From Amycolatopsis umgeniensis (GTDB lineage: Bacteria > Actinomycetota > Actinomycetes > Mycobacteriales > Pseudonocardiaceae): a stretch of 64,000 nt of DNA. The DNA lies in the NCBI RefSeq assembly GCF_014205155.1, contig NZ_JACHMX010000001.1, forward strand, positions 9,052,001 through 9,116,000, read 5' to 3'. Positions 26,297 through 35,912 of the stretch are shown here, piece after piece. Below the pieces are notes generated by a model. It did not search any database, was not told the DNA's origin, and was given only the letters and a program-made list of their open reading frames with translations. Each line of letters opens with the position of its first letter. Position 1 is the stretch's first letter. Both the position numbers and the translations under genes were made by a program.

Positions 26297-26742
26297 TTGG
26301 CTCCTCTCGTGGTATTGACGGACATCGTCGCTGTCTTCCTTTCGTTGCCGGAGATCGAGCCGTTCGGGTTGTTGAAGTCGCTGCCCGACGGGATCGTCGC
26401 CGAGGCCGAGCAGTGGCGTGATCACGTCGTCGAGGTCGAGACCGGACTGCCGCCCAACCCAGCGCCTGGTGCACTGCGCAGGGGATGTGGGATCTGCTCT
26501 GCCCGACCAGCGTGCCGTGCGGAAGTTCGACACGGCCGGTCGTGCTGACGCGCGGATGGTTGCGGTGCTGCGCGAGGTGATCGCGGCCGAGACCGACGCG
26601 TCGACGGGCACCCGGTCGAGGTTGATGCGGCGCGCGGTCAAACGACTGGAGACCGGCAAGAGGTCCTCGTCGCCTTCGACCGGATCGGGCACCCCGCCGC
26701 CGAGGACATTCGGTCCCTGCTGCGCGGACGAGGCCTCGACTA
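26297..26742 (+). pseudogene. degraded transposase/integrase remnant
   Basis: Two frames hold parts of one protein. The first (26297-26500) ends LLKSLPDGIVAEAEQWRDHV ... VETGLPPNPAPG, a segment typical of the front of Mu-type DDE transposases. After a frameshift the second reads MVAVLREVIAAETDASTGTR then RSRLMRRAVKRLE, which matches the following helical part. The catalytic domain is absent. No inverted repeats or target duplications could be seen. The stretch 26127-26296 before it contains nothing secure. Confidence 0.5.
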
Positions 26743-27132
26743 GCCGGCTCGTTTGGCCTTGCCCTCAATCATTTCAGCGCTGCCTTAACCTCCTTGCTCC
26801 CTCGGTGCTCTTCGTGGATTACTGGCCTTCGTTCTTCCTGGCAATTGCGAAGGAGTAGAAGTAAAGAGCTGAGCATGACCACCATCGCTTTCTCCGCTGC
26901 GGCGCCATGATCCGAACTCCGCGCCCACACGGCTGCTCCAAGGCTTGCGGCAACGAGTGACGTGGTGCCTGGAGCCCACCTCGGGCGCCTGGGTGGCCGA
27001 TCCCAACACCGATCTGGGAACGCTCGTTCCTGCGCCGTCCGGAATGCTGAGGGCCCCCCTTTTTCGACGCGAATTGACTGTGGCCAATCAATCCCGAAGT
27101 TCTCGAAATCTCAGAAAGAAAAGGAGAGGACC

Positions 27133-27531
27133 ATGTCCAAGAAGGTAATGTGGCGGCTACTCGGTGCCTCCGCGGTACTCCCTGCCGTCATCGGCGCGAC
27201 CGGATTGGCGGGGCCTGCGGTGGCTGCCGCGGACGACGTCCACTTCATGACCCGATCGGTGTCATGCGCGAGCCTCAGTAGCGACGAGTTGTCGCGAGTG
27301 TGGCACGGGCACGACCGCGTGGGCGGCTGGTGTTTCGTCGATGGCGGCGACTGGGACGCTCAGCCTGGCGGTTCCATCAATGTGCACAGCTATTGCGCGG
27401 GCGACCACAAGTCACTGATCCGGTACAAGCTCCGCAACGACCCATACCTGTACTCGTCCACGGCTGACAAGTTCACGTGCCAGCCGTGGGACTACAACGC
27501 GAACATCGTCAAGATCACCCGCACCAAGTGA
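27133..27531 (+). CDS. small secreted protein with four cysteines
   Basis: 132 residues from ATG 27133, preceded by AAAGGAGAGG. Signal peptide with LLGASAVLPAVIGATGLAGP and a likely cut after AVAAA. The mature ~100 residues carry four Cys (SVSCAS, GWCFVDG, SYCAGDH, FTCQPW), enough for two disulfides, and many Trp/Tyr/Gly, suggesting a compact beta fold such as an inhibitor or small binding protein. Family not identified. A hairpin terminator follows 24 bases after the stop, so it is monocistronic. GC is lower than the window average. Confidence 0.75.
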   Translation: MSKKVMWRLLGASAVLPAVIGATGLAGPAVAAADDVHFMTRSVSCASLSSDELSRVWHGHDRVGGWCFVDGGDWDAQPGGSINVHSYCAGDHKSLIRYKLRNDPYLYSSTADKFTCQPWDYNANIVKITRTK

Positions 27532-27554
27532 CTCCACGGGTGACGTTTTGATCT

Positions 27555-27585
27555 CGGTGTGCGGGGAGGCTCTCCCCGCACACCG
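27555..27585 (+). terminator. hairpin terminator after the secreted protein gene
   Basis: A 13-bp perfect stem (CGGTGTGCGGGGA at 27555-27567 with its complement at 27573-27585) and a 5-nt loop, 24 bases after the stop at 27531. No T run, as is common for actinomycete terminators. Confidence 0.75.
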
Positions 27586-27653
27586 GTGACGTCGTCCGAC
27601 GTCGCCGCAGCCCTAATTTCTTTCCGTGCGAGGCGTTTCGCGGGAGGGATCAG

Positions 27654-27984
27654 AATGCTCAGCAGGAGAAGGTTCGCACAGGCCGTCATCGCCGCATCGG
27701 CGGGAGCCACTGTGGCGGGTTGTTCGGCGCGAAGGTGCAGCGGGCATACAGGTAAACACGACCGGAGAACAACTTCACATTAGGAGAATCGGGAAAGACC
27801 ACGGTCGGACGCCCCATTAGTGGCGCCACCGCGCCCGCCAGGTCACCCGCCTAACCTCGCATTGTGGCGAGGACGTTGCGAGTGCGCCGACGACGCGATC
27901 GGCAGCCTCTTCATACTCATCCGCGGCGCCGCTGTCCTGGCGGTCGACGACGAGACCGAGCACATGACCGATTCCGCCGACTAG
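27654..27984 (+). pseudogene. remnants of a Tat/lipoprotein gene
   Basis: An ATG at 27654 with GGGAGG upstream starts MLSRRRFAQAVIAASAGATV then AGC, a twin-arginine plus lipobox signal, but the frame degenerates after ~25 residues and stops at 27783. A second frame resumes with good codon use near 27873 (CADDAIGSLFILIRGAAVLA then VDDETEH) and stops at 27984. The simplest reading is an exported protein that suffered deletion and frameshift. Original function unknown. Confidence 0.4.
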
Positions 27985-28042
27985 GTCCGGACACCTGCTC
28001 GACTCGCGTTCACAGCTACTTGGCGAGCGGCAGCACGGCTGC

Positions 28043-28861
28043 TTGGTCCACCACCGAGTTCGTCCGGATAGGCAGCTGTTGTCCCTGTCCTCGGGGACCT
28101 CGGGTTCCGGTTTGGTTTGTGGGCCGGTCGCGGGTGGCGGGGAGCATGCCGCGGTGGCCGAGCCGTGGTTGGATCGGCGAGGTTCGGCGGATCCCGTGAT
28201 CGCGGCAGTATTGGGGGCGGTGGAAGTGTTCGAAGATCTCTACTCGGGAGCCGAGCGCGGTGACCTCGAGGCGATGTTCACGCTCGGGGTGTACCTGAAA
28301 GTCGCAGGTAGGGTCAGCGAGGCTGAAACGTGGTGGCGGCGAGCCGCCGAGGCCGGGTACGTCAGCGCGATGGTCAGTCTGGCGCGGATTCTGGATGACC
28401 GGGTTGAGGCCGAGGAATGGTGGTGGGAGGCCGCGGAGGCCGGTAACGCCGAGGGGATGACTGGATTGGGGCTGCTGCTCCGGGACGCCGGTGACGCGAC
28501 GCAAGCCGAGGCCTGGTTCCGGAAGGCGGCTACGGCAGGGGATGTCGAGGGGATGTTCTCACTCGGGCTCTCACTGGGAATGGAGCGCCTGACCGAGGCT
28601 GAGCAGTGGTTTACCAAGGCGGCCGGTGAAGGCCATCCCGGTGCCATGTACATGCTGGGGACGTTGAGGTACGACCAGCGCCACCTGATGGAGGCCGAGG
28701 AATGGTTCCGGAAGGCGGCCGAGCGGAAATATTCTCCTGCGATGTACAGCCTGTGGGAGCTATTGCGTGAGACCGGCCGGCGCGAGGAGGCCACTGCCTG
28801 GCTGAGGCGGGCCGCTGAAGAAGGCTTCGGCCCTGCGCGCGAAGCCCTGGGCTGGGAATAG
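28043..28861 (+). CDS. Sel1/TPR-repeat protein
   Basis: Up to 272 residues. From ~70 on there are about six ~30-residue helical repeats of the form (A)EAxxWxxxAAEAGxxxAMxxLG, for example ETWWRRAAEAGYVSAMVSLA and QWFTKAAGEGHPGAMYMLG. Such solenoids mediate protein-protein contacts. The start is uncertain: TTG 28043, or GTG 28154 with GGGGAG upstream. The first ~60 residues show no domain, so the gene may be the C-terminal survivor of a longer protein. It lies inside the decay zone and has no partner on the same strand. Confidence 0.65.
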   Translation: MVHHRVRPDRQLLSLSSGTSGSGLVCGPVAGGGEHAAVAEPWLDRRGSADPVIAAVLGAVEVFEDLYSGAERGDLEAMFTLGVYLKVAGRVSEAETWWRRAAEAGYVSAMVSLARILDDRVEAEEWWWEAAEAGNAEGMTGLGLLLRDAGDATQAEAWFRKAATAGDVEGMFSLGLSLGMERLTEAEQWFTKAAGEGHPGAMYMLGTLRYDQRHLMEAEEWFRKAAERKYSPAMYSLWELLRETGRREEATAWLRRAAEEGFGPAREALGWE

Positions 28862-29255
28862 GCGGTCCACGACCGAATTCGTAACGCAGATTCGAACAAC
28901 CTAAATGATCGAGTCCTTGCCGGCGTAGATGTGGGAGCAACGCGACGGGGATACCTGGCCAGCGTGGTCTACGACTGGATCGGCGTAGCCTGCGGAGCAA
29001 TCACGATGACCGCCAACCGCGCTCGCCGAATTCGCGGGCCCAGGCGAGCCCGATCTGCTGTGCCGCTTGGTCACCATCGGCCCTGGCTCTGACGGATCCG
29101 TTGTCGTCGAGCTCGCGCACCACGCACTGAACGGCAACTGGCCGCGACCAGCAGGCGAGTCGGTGGCCCCGCGGTCGTCGGCGGCAGTGGCGACATGGAG
29201 CCACTTGGTGGCGAACGCACGCGATCGCGATAACCCCTGCTCAAGGCCGTCAGGC
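28862..29255. other. intergenic stretch, no secure gene
   Basis: No feature supported. A short minus-strand stretch (complement of ~29001-29130) reads VVRELDDNGSVRARADGDQA then AQQIGLAWAREFGERGW, which looks protein-like but has no start and no recognisable family; it may be the tail of a lost gene. Confidence 0.4.
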
Positions 29256-30904
29256 TCAGATGGAGGGCAGTCGGCCCGCAATGGACTTGGCGAGTCCGAT
29301 GGCCATGTCGCAGCGCTTGTCCGAGGGGATGCGTTCCTTGGTCTCCACGGTCACGTCGGCAACCTCGACCCACACGCCGTCGGCCGGGTCCGCGGCACGG
29401 TATCGCCGGTGGACGATCGTGACTTCGCAGCCGATGTCGTTGTCTCCGGCCAGCTGGTCGGGTTCGACGAAGGCATCCCGGGAGCCCACCGTGATCTTCG
29501 TGTCGTCCGGTCCAGCGACCGGGGGCGGTTGCGGTGGAAGTCGACGATCACCTGAAGCGGCGCTTGTTCCCAGTAACATGTCCACTGGCCGAAATCGGGC
29601 TCCGGCTTGACCCCGGCGACCCCGAGTACGGCCGTTGTGTCGGCCGGTTCGAGCAGGTCGCAAGCGCTCAATCGGCGTAGTGAGTCGGCCGTTGCCACGG
29701 GTCGGCGGGGAATCTCCCCGGCAGCGAGGACCGTGATCACTCCGCTCGCGACGGCCTCGGCCATACCGCAGAGGTCCGTCGGCCGGTTTTCCCTGTGTCG
29801 GGCGAAAACACCGACTTCGTGACCATCGGGCATCCAGATGTACCGCGGGCATTCGCCGTTCGCCTGTGCGGGCCGCTGGATGGGCCCGAGACGGCCCCGG
29901 CGGTAGTCCGGCGGAGGTGGGTCCAGCACTCCGCGGAGCTCTACCCGGACTTCGGCAACGTCGGCTTCGTCCGGGCTCAGCCTCACCCGGACGAAGCAGT
30001 TGTAGAACGGGCCGAACTCGGTATCCAGCTTGACGTCCCCGAACCGGGCGAGCGATGCCGGTTCGATCAGGGAACAGGGATCGGCCGTGCGCTCGTCGCC
30101 CATGCCGCCGATCTTGGACTGTTCGAGGACTGCGCGTTCCTGGACGACTGGGGAACGCCAGGCGGACCCGATCGCGAATCCGGCGGTCAGGGCAACGACC
30201 AGAGCGATACAGGCCAGCAATAGCCGGGTCGGGACCGGTCCGCGGCGGTGCCGGGGGTCGGCCAGCGGGGCGAGTGGCGCGCCTTCACCGGTGATGTCCT
30301 CGAGCAGGCGCTTGACCATCCGGGCGGCGGGCCGTCGTGAGGGCAGGGCGTCCAGCACCGTGGCCAGTACCGGGGTCAGGTCTCCGGCTTCGGGCAGTGG
30401 ATCCATGTCACCGGACGCGGCCCGGCGCAACTGCACCGTGGGGCCCTGTTCGCTCGGGCCGCACGGTGAGTACCCCGTCAGAGCGGCGAATAGCGTCGCG
30501 CCAAGGGAGAACACATCCGCCGCGGCTTGAGCTTCCTGACCGTCGGCTACCTCGGGCGCGAGGTAGCCGGGTGTCCCATCCACCTGTCCGCCGCCCGTCC
30601 GGGTCACCTCCGCCCAGTGCGCGATGCCGAGATCCGTCAGCTTCGCGGTGCCGTCTTCGCCCACCAGCGCGTTGGCCAATTGCGCGCCGATCCGCGCCGC
30701 GGTCGGGGTTAAGCAACCATCGGCCTCGATGATCTCGGACAGGCTGCGTGACGGCAGACATTCCATGACCAGCCAGCGGATATCGTCGTCAAGCACCACG
30801 TCGAATACGATAACGAAATTTGGATGATGCAGACCGGCGCCGATTCGAGCTTCCCCCCGAATCTGCCCGTCATCACCTGTATGGGATTGCTTGAGCGCAA
30901 CCAC
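29256..30904 (-). pseudogene. decayed Ser/Thr protein kinase, paralogue of 13381-15192
   Basis: The minus strand still encodes most of a kinase like the one at 13381: VVLDDDIRWLVMECLPSRSL, GTPGYLAPEVADG, a transmembrane helix (LLLACIALVVALTAGFAIGS) and the external sensor repeats (ADPCSLIEPASL, LSACDLLEPADT). Three defects are visible. The N-terminal glycine loop is missing (the frame begins at VALKQS). The region that should hold the HRD catalytic loop is deleted in frame, so ANALVGEDGTAKLTD joins directly, with DFG changed to DLG. And a frameshift near 29530 moves the last ~85 codons to another frame (KITVGSRDAFVEPDQ ... GLAKSIAGRLPSI). It cannot be an active kinase. Confidence 0.85.
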
Positions 30905-31148
30905 CCGGCGACGACCTGCTCACGCACCTGATGAGACTAGCAGCATCATCTCACAATGGCCGGACAACGAGAAAGAGGTTGAAGCGGGAGTATCACGTCG
31001 TCGTCCGAGAAAACGCGTACCACTGTTACCACATACGCCTCGGGAGGGCTCCCGGTTCGCTTTCATACAGTAGTGGTCGTCCTTGCGCGGTGTCGGCCGG
31101 ATCAAACGGGCTGGCGGGCTTGGTCAAGCGAAAGAAAGGAGAATAAAG

Positions 31149-31586
31149 TTGCTCAGAAATTCGATAACGCGAGTCGCAACTATTCTTGCCCTGGTAGTCG
31201 CACTCGTAGGCCAGGCACCTCTTGCAGCCAACGCATCCGTCGAAGGCGCGGCGTACCTCGGATGGCGACTCCACCTGGACCCGGATGCACCTCCCGGGTC
31301 AACCGCCGAGCGCCGACGAGAAATCTACCTGGCCGCCGGCAATTACTACTGGGAGGTGTCGGCCACCCGAGTAAACGGTAATTACTACCTGCAAAAGCGG
31401 AGTATCTATCTTGCTGCCGGTACATACAAATGGTATGTAGGGGTGACAAAGACGACCACCGGCACGGAGTACAACTATGTTTCCAGTCTTCGCACAGGAA
31501 ATCTGCAGCCGGCCGTAATGAATGGACACTTTCTCGTTCACGCCTGGGGTGAATATGAGATTCAATCGTACCTCGAACAACGATGA
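31149..31586 (+). CDS. small secreted protein, low GC
   Basis: 145 residues from TTG 31149, chosen for AAAGGAG seven bases upstream. Signal peptide RVATILALVVALVGQAPLAA then NASV. The mature part is Tyr/Thr-rich with two similar beta-hairpin units, REIYLAAGNYYWEV and RSIYLAAGTYKWYVG, an internal duplication of about 35 residues, then YNYVSSLRTGNLQPAV. Short secreted beta proteins of this type are often cell-surface or inhibitory; function unknown. Codon use is much less GC-rich than the neighbours, suggesting transfer. A hairpin lies 80 bases after the stop. Confidence 0.75.
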   Translation: MLRNSITRVATILALVVALVGQAPLAANASVEGAAYLGWRLHLDPDAPPGSTAERRREIYLAAGNYYWEVSATRVNGNYYLQKRSIYLAAGTYKWYVGVTKTTTGTEYNYVSSLRTGNLQPAVMNGHFLVHAWGEYEIQSYLEQR

Positions 31587-31665
31587 TGGCCGAAGTCAGG
31601 TGCGCGTCTGCTTGAAACGATTACCTGCGTCTGGCTAAATTCGTGCGCAATAGACTGAAATCAGC

Positions 31666-31710
31666 GCCGCAAGCCTCGGATGGATGGGGAATCCAACTGA
31701 GGCTTGCGGT
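31666..31710 (+). terminator. hairpin, probable terminator
   Basis: An 11-bp perfect stem (CCGCAAGCCTC at 31667-31677 with GAGGCTTGCGG at 31699-31709), extended by one G-U pair, with a 21-nt loop. It is 80 bases after the stop of the small secreted protein gene. No T run. Confidence 0.5.
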
Positions 31711-32909
31711 AATCGCCAGGTGCGTACAACCTCCCTGGTTGTCGATTGATTGGACCCAGTGTCGGGTGCACGGTCGCAGACCGTGCGGTGCGGTGATTTC
31801 CGCAATCAGTGCCACCTGCTCAGTTCGGTAGTTCTACGGATGGGATGGAAGACGCTGCTCGGCTGTCCTGGGGTAACCACGCAGGGATCGGACGCTGGCG
31901 AGGCGGCTCAAGATCACGGTCAGCTCGATGCCCAGCACGGCTGGATCGTAGGGGCGGAACGACGTCGGTCGCACGAACGAGGAGCCCGGGGGAGATGGCG
32001 CCCAAGCCGCCGGGACGGCACACAGGGTCGTTCGTGCCTGCGGCCGGCAGGTTGTTTCGGCGATGCCTGAGGGGCACAAGGATCGGCTTTCGCGGTCCTA
32101 ATGCTGCAACGACGAACCGCGCAGAAAGATCTGTCACGACAACAGAAACAGGGACCCGATCTCGGCCCTGCGAGCACATGCTTCGGTGGAACGGGCGCTG
32201 CCCAGGCAGAGGCGTCAGGGCAGCCGCGGCGAGCTGATCGACGCCGAGGCTCACCAATCTCGGCAGTGCAGTGACCCGTGGCTGTAACCGCTCCCCACGA
32301 GCCTTGGGCAACGCGTTCGCCTTCATCTTCGTTCAGGCTGCCGTCCGCAGGTGTTCGCCGAAGGCCCCGCCCCGGCCGGGAAGACTCACTCAGTTATTCG
32401 CACCGGCAGAACCTGATGCGACACCGCGACAAGCTACGCCCCACTGGGCGCAGGCCCACGACTCGACCAGCACAAGCGCGCCTGAAAACGCAGCCTGACC
32501 AGGCGCGATGCCGCAAAAGCCAGGAGTAGCCGTCACCACCGTCGCCAGCTGCGCATGAACGGTCGATGACGCTCAAAGTCAGGCCGTTGACCAGGCAAAA
32601 CGCTCTCAGGTCGCCGTTGAGCGCCGAACGGCAGTCATCCGGTGTCATCCACCCTTGGCAACCGCCGATCGCCACCGACGCTACATGCCTGATTCAGAAC
32701 GCTACGGCGAACCAGTTGGGCTGGTTCTGATGCAACAAGACTGATTGGCCGACAGCAGCCGAACGAGCCCCTCCCTGATCCCCACTTCCCAGACGCTCAG
32801 TCATAAGGGGCATTATCACGGTGCATATCTGGACCACTGGTTTAGCGTGTTACTCGCGCGAAACTAAATACGCGTATCGCGCAAACGGACAAAACGGCCT
32901 GGCTGGACA
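31711..32909. other. 1.2-kb stretch without a supported gene
   Basis: Frames on both strands are short or of poor codon use, with no recognisable domain; the longest, a 168-codon minus frame at 31820-32326, is rich in Pro/Arg and unlike any family I know. An 8-bp hairpin with a 3-nt loop (GCACGGTC-GCA-GACCGTGC) sits at 31768-31786. The stretch is probably decayed sequence within the 26-33 kb zone. Confidence 0.5.
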
Positions 32910-33292
32910 GTGGCGGGTGAAGATGGGAGGGGGACGAGGAGAAGCGGTGCCGACGCGCGCCGCGGCGGTGGTGTGGCGCATGCAGGCCTGCTCGCTCTGA
33001 TTCCGGCGTGTGAGCCGGAGGTCCGTGCGATCGACCCGGACGCGGCCGGGTGCGCTCCGCGCCCGAAGCCGACGTCGTCGGCGATCGGCTCACCTCGCGC
33101 CTGGCCGCCCAGGCCGTACGCACCGCGGACCAGGTGAAACAGACCGTCCGTCGGGCAGACAGGAGCGGCAAGATGCCGATCTTCATGCTCGACCCGGAGC
33201 AGGCGGAGCTCGACGGGATCACGGAGGCGCCCGCCGGTCGTGCCGGCGAGCTCGTCCCGGCACTCGCGTACGCGCTCGCGAAGCGTCCCTGA
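32910..33292 (+). pseudogene. frameshifted small gene next to the WXG-propeller gene
   Basis: Two overlapping frames make one plausible protein. The first contains LLALIPACEPEVRAIDPDAA; the second, from GTG 33050, continues VRSAPEADVVGDRLTSRLAA, then TADQVKQTVRRADRSGKMPI and ends AYALAKRP. The junction near 33040-33050 needs a one-base shift, so it is either a true frameshift or a sequencing error. If only the second frame is used, the product is an 80-residue hypothetical protein. It converges on the WXG-propeller gene with 11 bases between stops. Confidence 0.5.
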
Positions 33293-33303
33293 TCCCGACC
33301 CGG

Positions 33304-34947
33304 CTAGGAGAGGACGTCGCCGAGCTTGTCCAGTCCCTCGCGAATCCCGTCCTCGACGCGCCGGTAGGTGTCCGCGCCGGTGACCAGGCTGTCGGCGATG
33401 CCACCGACGGCGTCCACACCCGCTGTCAACCGGTCACCCGCCGCGGTGATGCGCTTGGTCAGGGTGTCGCTGAAGGTGGCGGCGGCGGGAACGTCGCCGA
33501 GCAGACGCGGCACCAGTTGCAGCCGAGACAGCACGCCCGCGGCGGTGCTTAACCTCGACGTCGCACCGTCCAGGACGCCGGCGGCGCCGACGAGCGAGTC
33601 GGGATCGGTCTCGTAGCCGGCATCTGCGGAGGAGAGCGCACCGTCCGGATCGAGACCCAGCTCCTCCAGGGAGATCCTGGTCAGCTCCGGTTCGTCCCAT
33701 TTGGAGCCCGGGTTCTTCTGGTAGCCGTAGGCACCGGATTCGTGCGCCAGCACGATCTCCCCGTCGATCTCGACGGCTTCCTCCACGCCGTGCGAGTCGT
33801 AGCCGTCGTCGTTGCCCGGCTCGCCGCCTTTCAGCTCGATTTCTTCTCGATCGTTGAAGTCGTACCACTCCGGTGTCCGGTCCTGGCGGTAGAACCTGCC
33901 GCTGTGCCCGTCGGAGGAGGAGAAGATGAACTCGTCGTCGCGCACCACTACACCCTGGACGTTGTCAGGTGTCTCGATCGGGTCTCCGGCCTTGTCAGGC
34001 TGGGGTGACCCGTTGTCGCCGACCGGAACCTCGTAAAGCCGGTTGTTGGTGTAGTCGCCCACGAAGAGTTTGCCCTGGGCGTAGGTGACATAGCTGTGGG
34101 CGGGCGTCTCGACCACGTCGATCGCGTTGACCGGTTTGCCGCTGTCCTGGGCGGCGTCGAGCTGGGCTTTGTCGTAGACGTACACATATCCGTTGGACGA
34201 GACCCAAACGTGCTCACCGTCCGTCGCGACGCCGCCGGTGTGTGTGGGCGCGCCGACTTCGCCGTCACCGTCGAGATAGACGTTCCCCGCTTCCCGGCCG
34301 GTCTCGTAGTCGACGTAGGTCAGCCTGCTCGGAGTCAGCCCGGGACCGATCGGGTTGTCTCCTTTCCCGTCACCGTCGCCGTCGTGATACGAGCCCACCA
34401 GGAGGTTCTTGCCGTCGTAGGCCAAACCCTGCGACGTCCACGGTTCCCCGGGATCGACGCCGCTGATGTCGGCGTTCCCGTCGCTGTCCCAGCCGCCCTC
34501 GTCGCCGGTCGTGGCGGCGAAGGCGTTCAGGCGGCTCTCGTAGGTCTGCTGGGCGACGGTCAGCGCACGGACGGTCTTCATCGCGATATCCGGCGCTTCG
34601 AGCAGATCGCTCAGACCGAGCTTGCGCCACGGCGCGATGGCGTTGTCGGCCGAGGCCCGCAGCGCGGAGTACGCCTCCGCGGCGCCGTCGACCGCCGCTT
34701 CCGCGGTGTCGAGCCGGGCGTACACCTCGGCGAGGTTCCGCGAGGACTCCTTGGCCTTGCCGACGAACTCCGCCGCCGCCGTGCCGCGCCAAGACCGCGC
34801 CGCTCGCAGCGCACCGTCGGAGATCCCGTCCGCGACGGTCTGCAGCGACTTCTTCGTGTCGGCGATCGTGGCGCCGACCTCGGCGATGCCCGCGGCGTCT
34901 CCCGAGGTGAGCTTGGCATGGAGCGGTTCGGGATCAAGGAACGGCAT
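33304..34947 (-). CDS. WXG-like / beta-propeller / helical-tail protein, ESX-type substrate candidate
   Basis: 547 residues from ATG 34947 (GAGGAGAAG before it). Residues ~1-115 form a helical hairpin with a WxG turn (AARSWRGTAAAEFVGKA), as in ESX/type VII substrates. Residues ~140-430 look like a beta-propeller: repeated blades such as GLAYDGKNLLVGSYHDGDGD, GGVATDGEHVWVSSNGYVYV, YVTYAQGKLFVGDYTNNRLY and GVVVRDDEFIFSSSDGHSG. The last ~90 residues are again helical (LVGAAGVLDGATSRLSTAAG). Calcium-like Asp-rich loops (DGDGDGKGDN) occur in the propeller. No Sec signal. I infer a secreted or surface protein exported by a type VII system; function unknown. Confidence 0.75.
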   Translation of the reverse strand: MPFLDPEPLHAKLTSGDAAGIAEVGATIADTKKSLQTVADGISDGALRAARSWRGTAAAEFVGKAKESSRNLAEVYARLDTAEAAVDGAAEAYSALRASADNAIAPWRKLGLSDLLEAPDIAMKTVRALTVAQQTYESRLNAFAATTGDEGGWDSDGNADISGVDPGEPWTSQGLAYDGKNLLVGSYHDGDGDGKGDNPIGPGLTPSRLTYVDYETGREAGNVYLDGDGEVGAPTHTGGVATDGEHVWVSSNGYVYVYDKAQLDAAQDSGKPVNAIDVVETPAHSYVTYAQGKLFVGDYTNNRLYEVPVGDNGSPQPDKAGDPIETPDNVQGVVVRDDEFIFSSSDGHSGRFYRQDRTPEWYDFNDREEIELKGGEPGNDDGYDSHGVEEAVEIDGEIVLAHESGAYGYQKNPGSKWDEPELTRISLEELGLDPDGALSSADAGYETDPDSLVGAAGVLDGATSRLSTAAGVLSRLQLVPRLLGDVPAAATFSDTLTKRITAAGDRLTAGVDAVGGIADSLVTGADTYRRVEDGIREGLDKLGDVLS

Positions 34948-35047
34948 CGGCTTCTCCTCGGGCAAACCCCTGGTCAGGGGTGGGTCGTGCGCGTTCAGAC
35001 GTCGACGGGTGGACACCGGTTCCGCGCCTCACCCACTCCTGACCGGG

Positions 35048-35827
35048 TCAGGACAGCATGCCGCCGTCCACCCGCAGCACCGTGCCGGTCACGTAGGAGG
35101 CCCGGTCACTCAGCAGCCATGCGGCGGCCTGCGCGATCTCCTCGGGTTCTGCCACTCGCCCCAGTGGGGTCCGCGCGTTGAGCTGGTCGAGGATGCCCGG
35201 CGAACTCGTGACCCACTCGTCGAACATCTCGGTCATCGTCGTTCCGGGGGCGACGGCGTTGATCCGGATTTCCTCCGGACCGTAGGTGACGGCGGCCGAG
35301 GCGGTGAGGCTGTTGACGCCTCGTTTCATCGCGCCGTACGCGGGGAGATCCGGGTTGGCCATCAGGCTGCCGACGCTGGTGTTGTTGACGATGGCCCCGG
35401 TCCCCGCGGTCGCCCGGATCGCCTCGATCTCGGCGAGCATCGACAGCCACGGGCCCTTGAGGTTCACCGCGTAGATGTGGTCGAAATCGGCTTCGGTCAC
35501 CTGATCCATCGGGCCGGGCGGCACGTTCGTCGCGCCGTTGTTGAAGGCGATGTCGAGCCTGCCGTGCAACTCCACGGCACGGTCGACGGCCGCGCGGATG
35601 CTCGCCGTGTCGCCGAGGTCGCACACCACGTGGTCCGCGACGCCGCCAGCCTCGCGGATCTCCTCGGCCACGGCCTTCAGCTGGGTCTCGGTGCGGGCGG
35701 CGAGCACGACGCGGGCGCCTTCCCTGGCGAACAGCCGCGCGGCGGCCGCACCGATACCGCGGCCCGCGCCGGTGATGAAGGCGACCTTGCCGTCCAGCAG
35801 GCCCGAAACAGTCGTTGTGTTGGTCAT
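35048..35827 (-). CDS. short-chain dehydrogenase/reductase
   Basis: 259 residues. Classical SDR: cofactor loop VAFITGAGRGIGAAAA, DLGDT, NNGATN, catalytic Ser in NNTSVGS, catalytic YGAMK and the C-terminal VTGTVLRVDGGM typical of FabG-like enzymes. NADP(H) is likely from the Arg in AARTE. It oxidises or reduces an unknown alcohol/ketone in the cytoplasm. Divergent from the XRE regulator at 35913 (85-bp gap), which probably controls it. Confidence 0.9.
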   Translation of the reverse strand: MTNTTTVSGLLDGKVAFITGAGRGIGAAAARLFAREGARVVLAARTETQLKAVAEEIREAGGVADHVVCDLGDTASIRAAVDRAVELHGRLDIAFNNGATNVPPGPMDQVTEADFDHIYAVNLKGPWLSMLAEIEAIRATAGTGAIVNNTSVGSLMANPDLPAYGAMKRGVNSLTASAAVTYGPEEIRINAVAPGTTMTEMFDEWVTSSPGILDQLNARTPLGRVAEPEEIAQAAAWLLSDRASYVTGTVLRVDGGMLS

Positions 35828-35912
35828 GGCACCGACAATTCACCCGCGCCCGGTGCCCATCCAGGCATCGGCGGTACCTGGCTGGCGCGCCGCCATCGTC
35901 CACACTGGAGTG

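Noticed and set aside
29001..29204. 67-codon minus-strand frame ending EFGERGWRSS
   Set aside because: Protein-like tail but without plausible start or family; kept only as a possible relic.
31820..32326. 168-codon minus-strand frame
   Set aside because: Composition is Pro/Arg-rich with poor codon use, and no family or signal could be seen.
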